Assembly: GCA_041685935.1 (NCBI GenBank)
Contig: JAWLES010000130.1
Coordinates: forward strand, 1-6,742
Reading direction: 5' to 3'
DNA length: 6,742 nt
Source of the DNA: JAIPEK01 sp041685935
GTDB lineage: Bacteria; Desulfobacterota; Desulfobacteria; Desulfobacterales; Desulfobacteraceae
A program made the position numbers and the translations under genes. Positions within the stretch are counted from its first letter, which is position 1. Each line of letters begins with the position of its first letter. The notes under the pieces were generated by a model. That model saw only the letters and a program-made list of their open reading frames with translations, did no database searches and was not told the DNA's origin. This document shows positions 6,627 to 6,742 of the stretch, in pieces.

Positions 6627-6632
6627 GCCGGG
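6620..6632 (+). other. Short GC hairpin upstream of the keto-acid cleavage gene
   Basis: CCCGG-ATG-CCGGG forms a perfect 5-bp GC stem with a 3-base loop, 42 bases before the ATG at 6675. No U-tract follows it, so it does not look like an intrinsic terminator. It could sit in the leader mRNA or be a protein-binding site. Confidence 0.3.
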
Positions 6633-6674
6633 TAACTGAAATCCAACAAGAAAGGCGACAAACAATATATCCAT

Positions 6675-6742
6675 ATGATAACAGATAAACCTTTGATAAT
6701 CACATGCCCGGTGGTCGGGGCGGAACTGACCAAAACCGATTA
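6675..6742 (+). CDS. Beta-keto acid cleavage enzyme (BKACE / 3-keto-5-aminohexanoate cleavage family), first 22 codons; runs off right edge
   Basis: Only the N-terminus is visible: MITDKPLIITCPVVGAELTK followed by TD. The pattern LIIT-x-x-V-x-GAE-L/V-TK is the first beta-strand and loop of the BKACE family (PF05853). These zinc-dependent enzymes condense a beta-keto acid with acetyl-CoA to give acetoacetate and a new acyl-CoA; the founding member Kce acts in lysine fermentation. The metal ligands lie beyond the window, so the substrate class cannot be judged. ATG 6675 is the only standard start after an in-frame TAA at 6633-6635. The nearest purine-rich stretch, AAAGG, is about 19 nt upstream, so the ribosome site is poor. 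The gene is divergent from the binding-protein/kinase unit across 248 bp. The assignment rests on 22 residues. Confidence 0.6.
   Translation, partial: MITDKPLIITCPVVGAELTKTD

Overview
The window looks like chromosomal DNA of a Gram-negative anaerobe of the Desulfobacterota (former Deltaproteobacteria) type. The grounds are the tig-clpP gene pair, a ClpP that starts MPLIP without a propeptide, an exported solute-binding protein with a signal peptide, and a large multi-PAS hybrid kinase of a kind common in that group. This placement is an inference from gene content and protein flavour, not from a marker gene.

Layout: everything except the last about 70 bases is read leftwards (minus strand). 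From right to left there is a beta-keto acid cleavage enzyme gene that runs off the right edge (plus strand, from 6675). Next comes a 248-bp divergent intergenic region with a good sigma70-like promoter, a perfect 15-bp palindrome beside it, and several GC-rich inverted repeats. Then follow a periplasmic substrate-binding protein gene of the PF04392/COG2984 type (5350-6426) and, 24 bp further on, a 1102-residue membrane-bound hybrid histidine kinase (2017-5325). A 196-bp intergenic region carries a strong TTGACA-17-TATTTT promoter and a 5'-leader stem-loop. Last come trigger factor (tig, 462-1820) and the first 133 codons of clpP (1-401), which run off the left edge.

How the genes work together: tig and clpP form the well-known protein quality-control block, with a ribosome-bound folding chaperone followed by the peptidase subunit of ClpXP/ClpAP. 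The binding-protein gene and the kinase gene look like one transcription unit without transporter permease or ATPase genes in view. The likeliest reading is a two-gene sensory module: a periplasmic binding protein feeds ligand information to a kinase that also has its own extracytoplasmic domain, three PAS domains and a built-in receiver. The ligand and the final output are unknown. The divergent keto-acid cleavage gene is the only metabolic clue beside it.

The most interesting items are the binding-protein/kinase module, the 15-bp palindrome next to its promoter, and the 12-bp stem-loop near the predicted 5' end of the tig mRNA. I saw no CRISPR array, insertion sequence, tRNA, rRNA or obvious gene decay. 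No non-coding stretch exceeds 300 bases.
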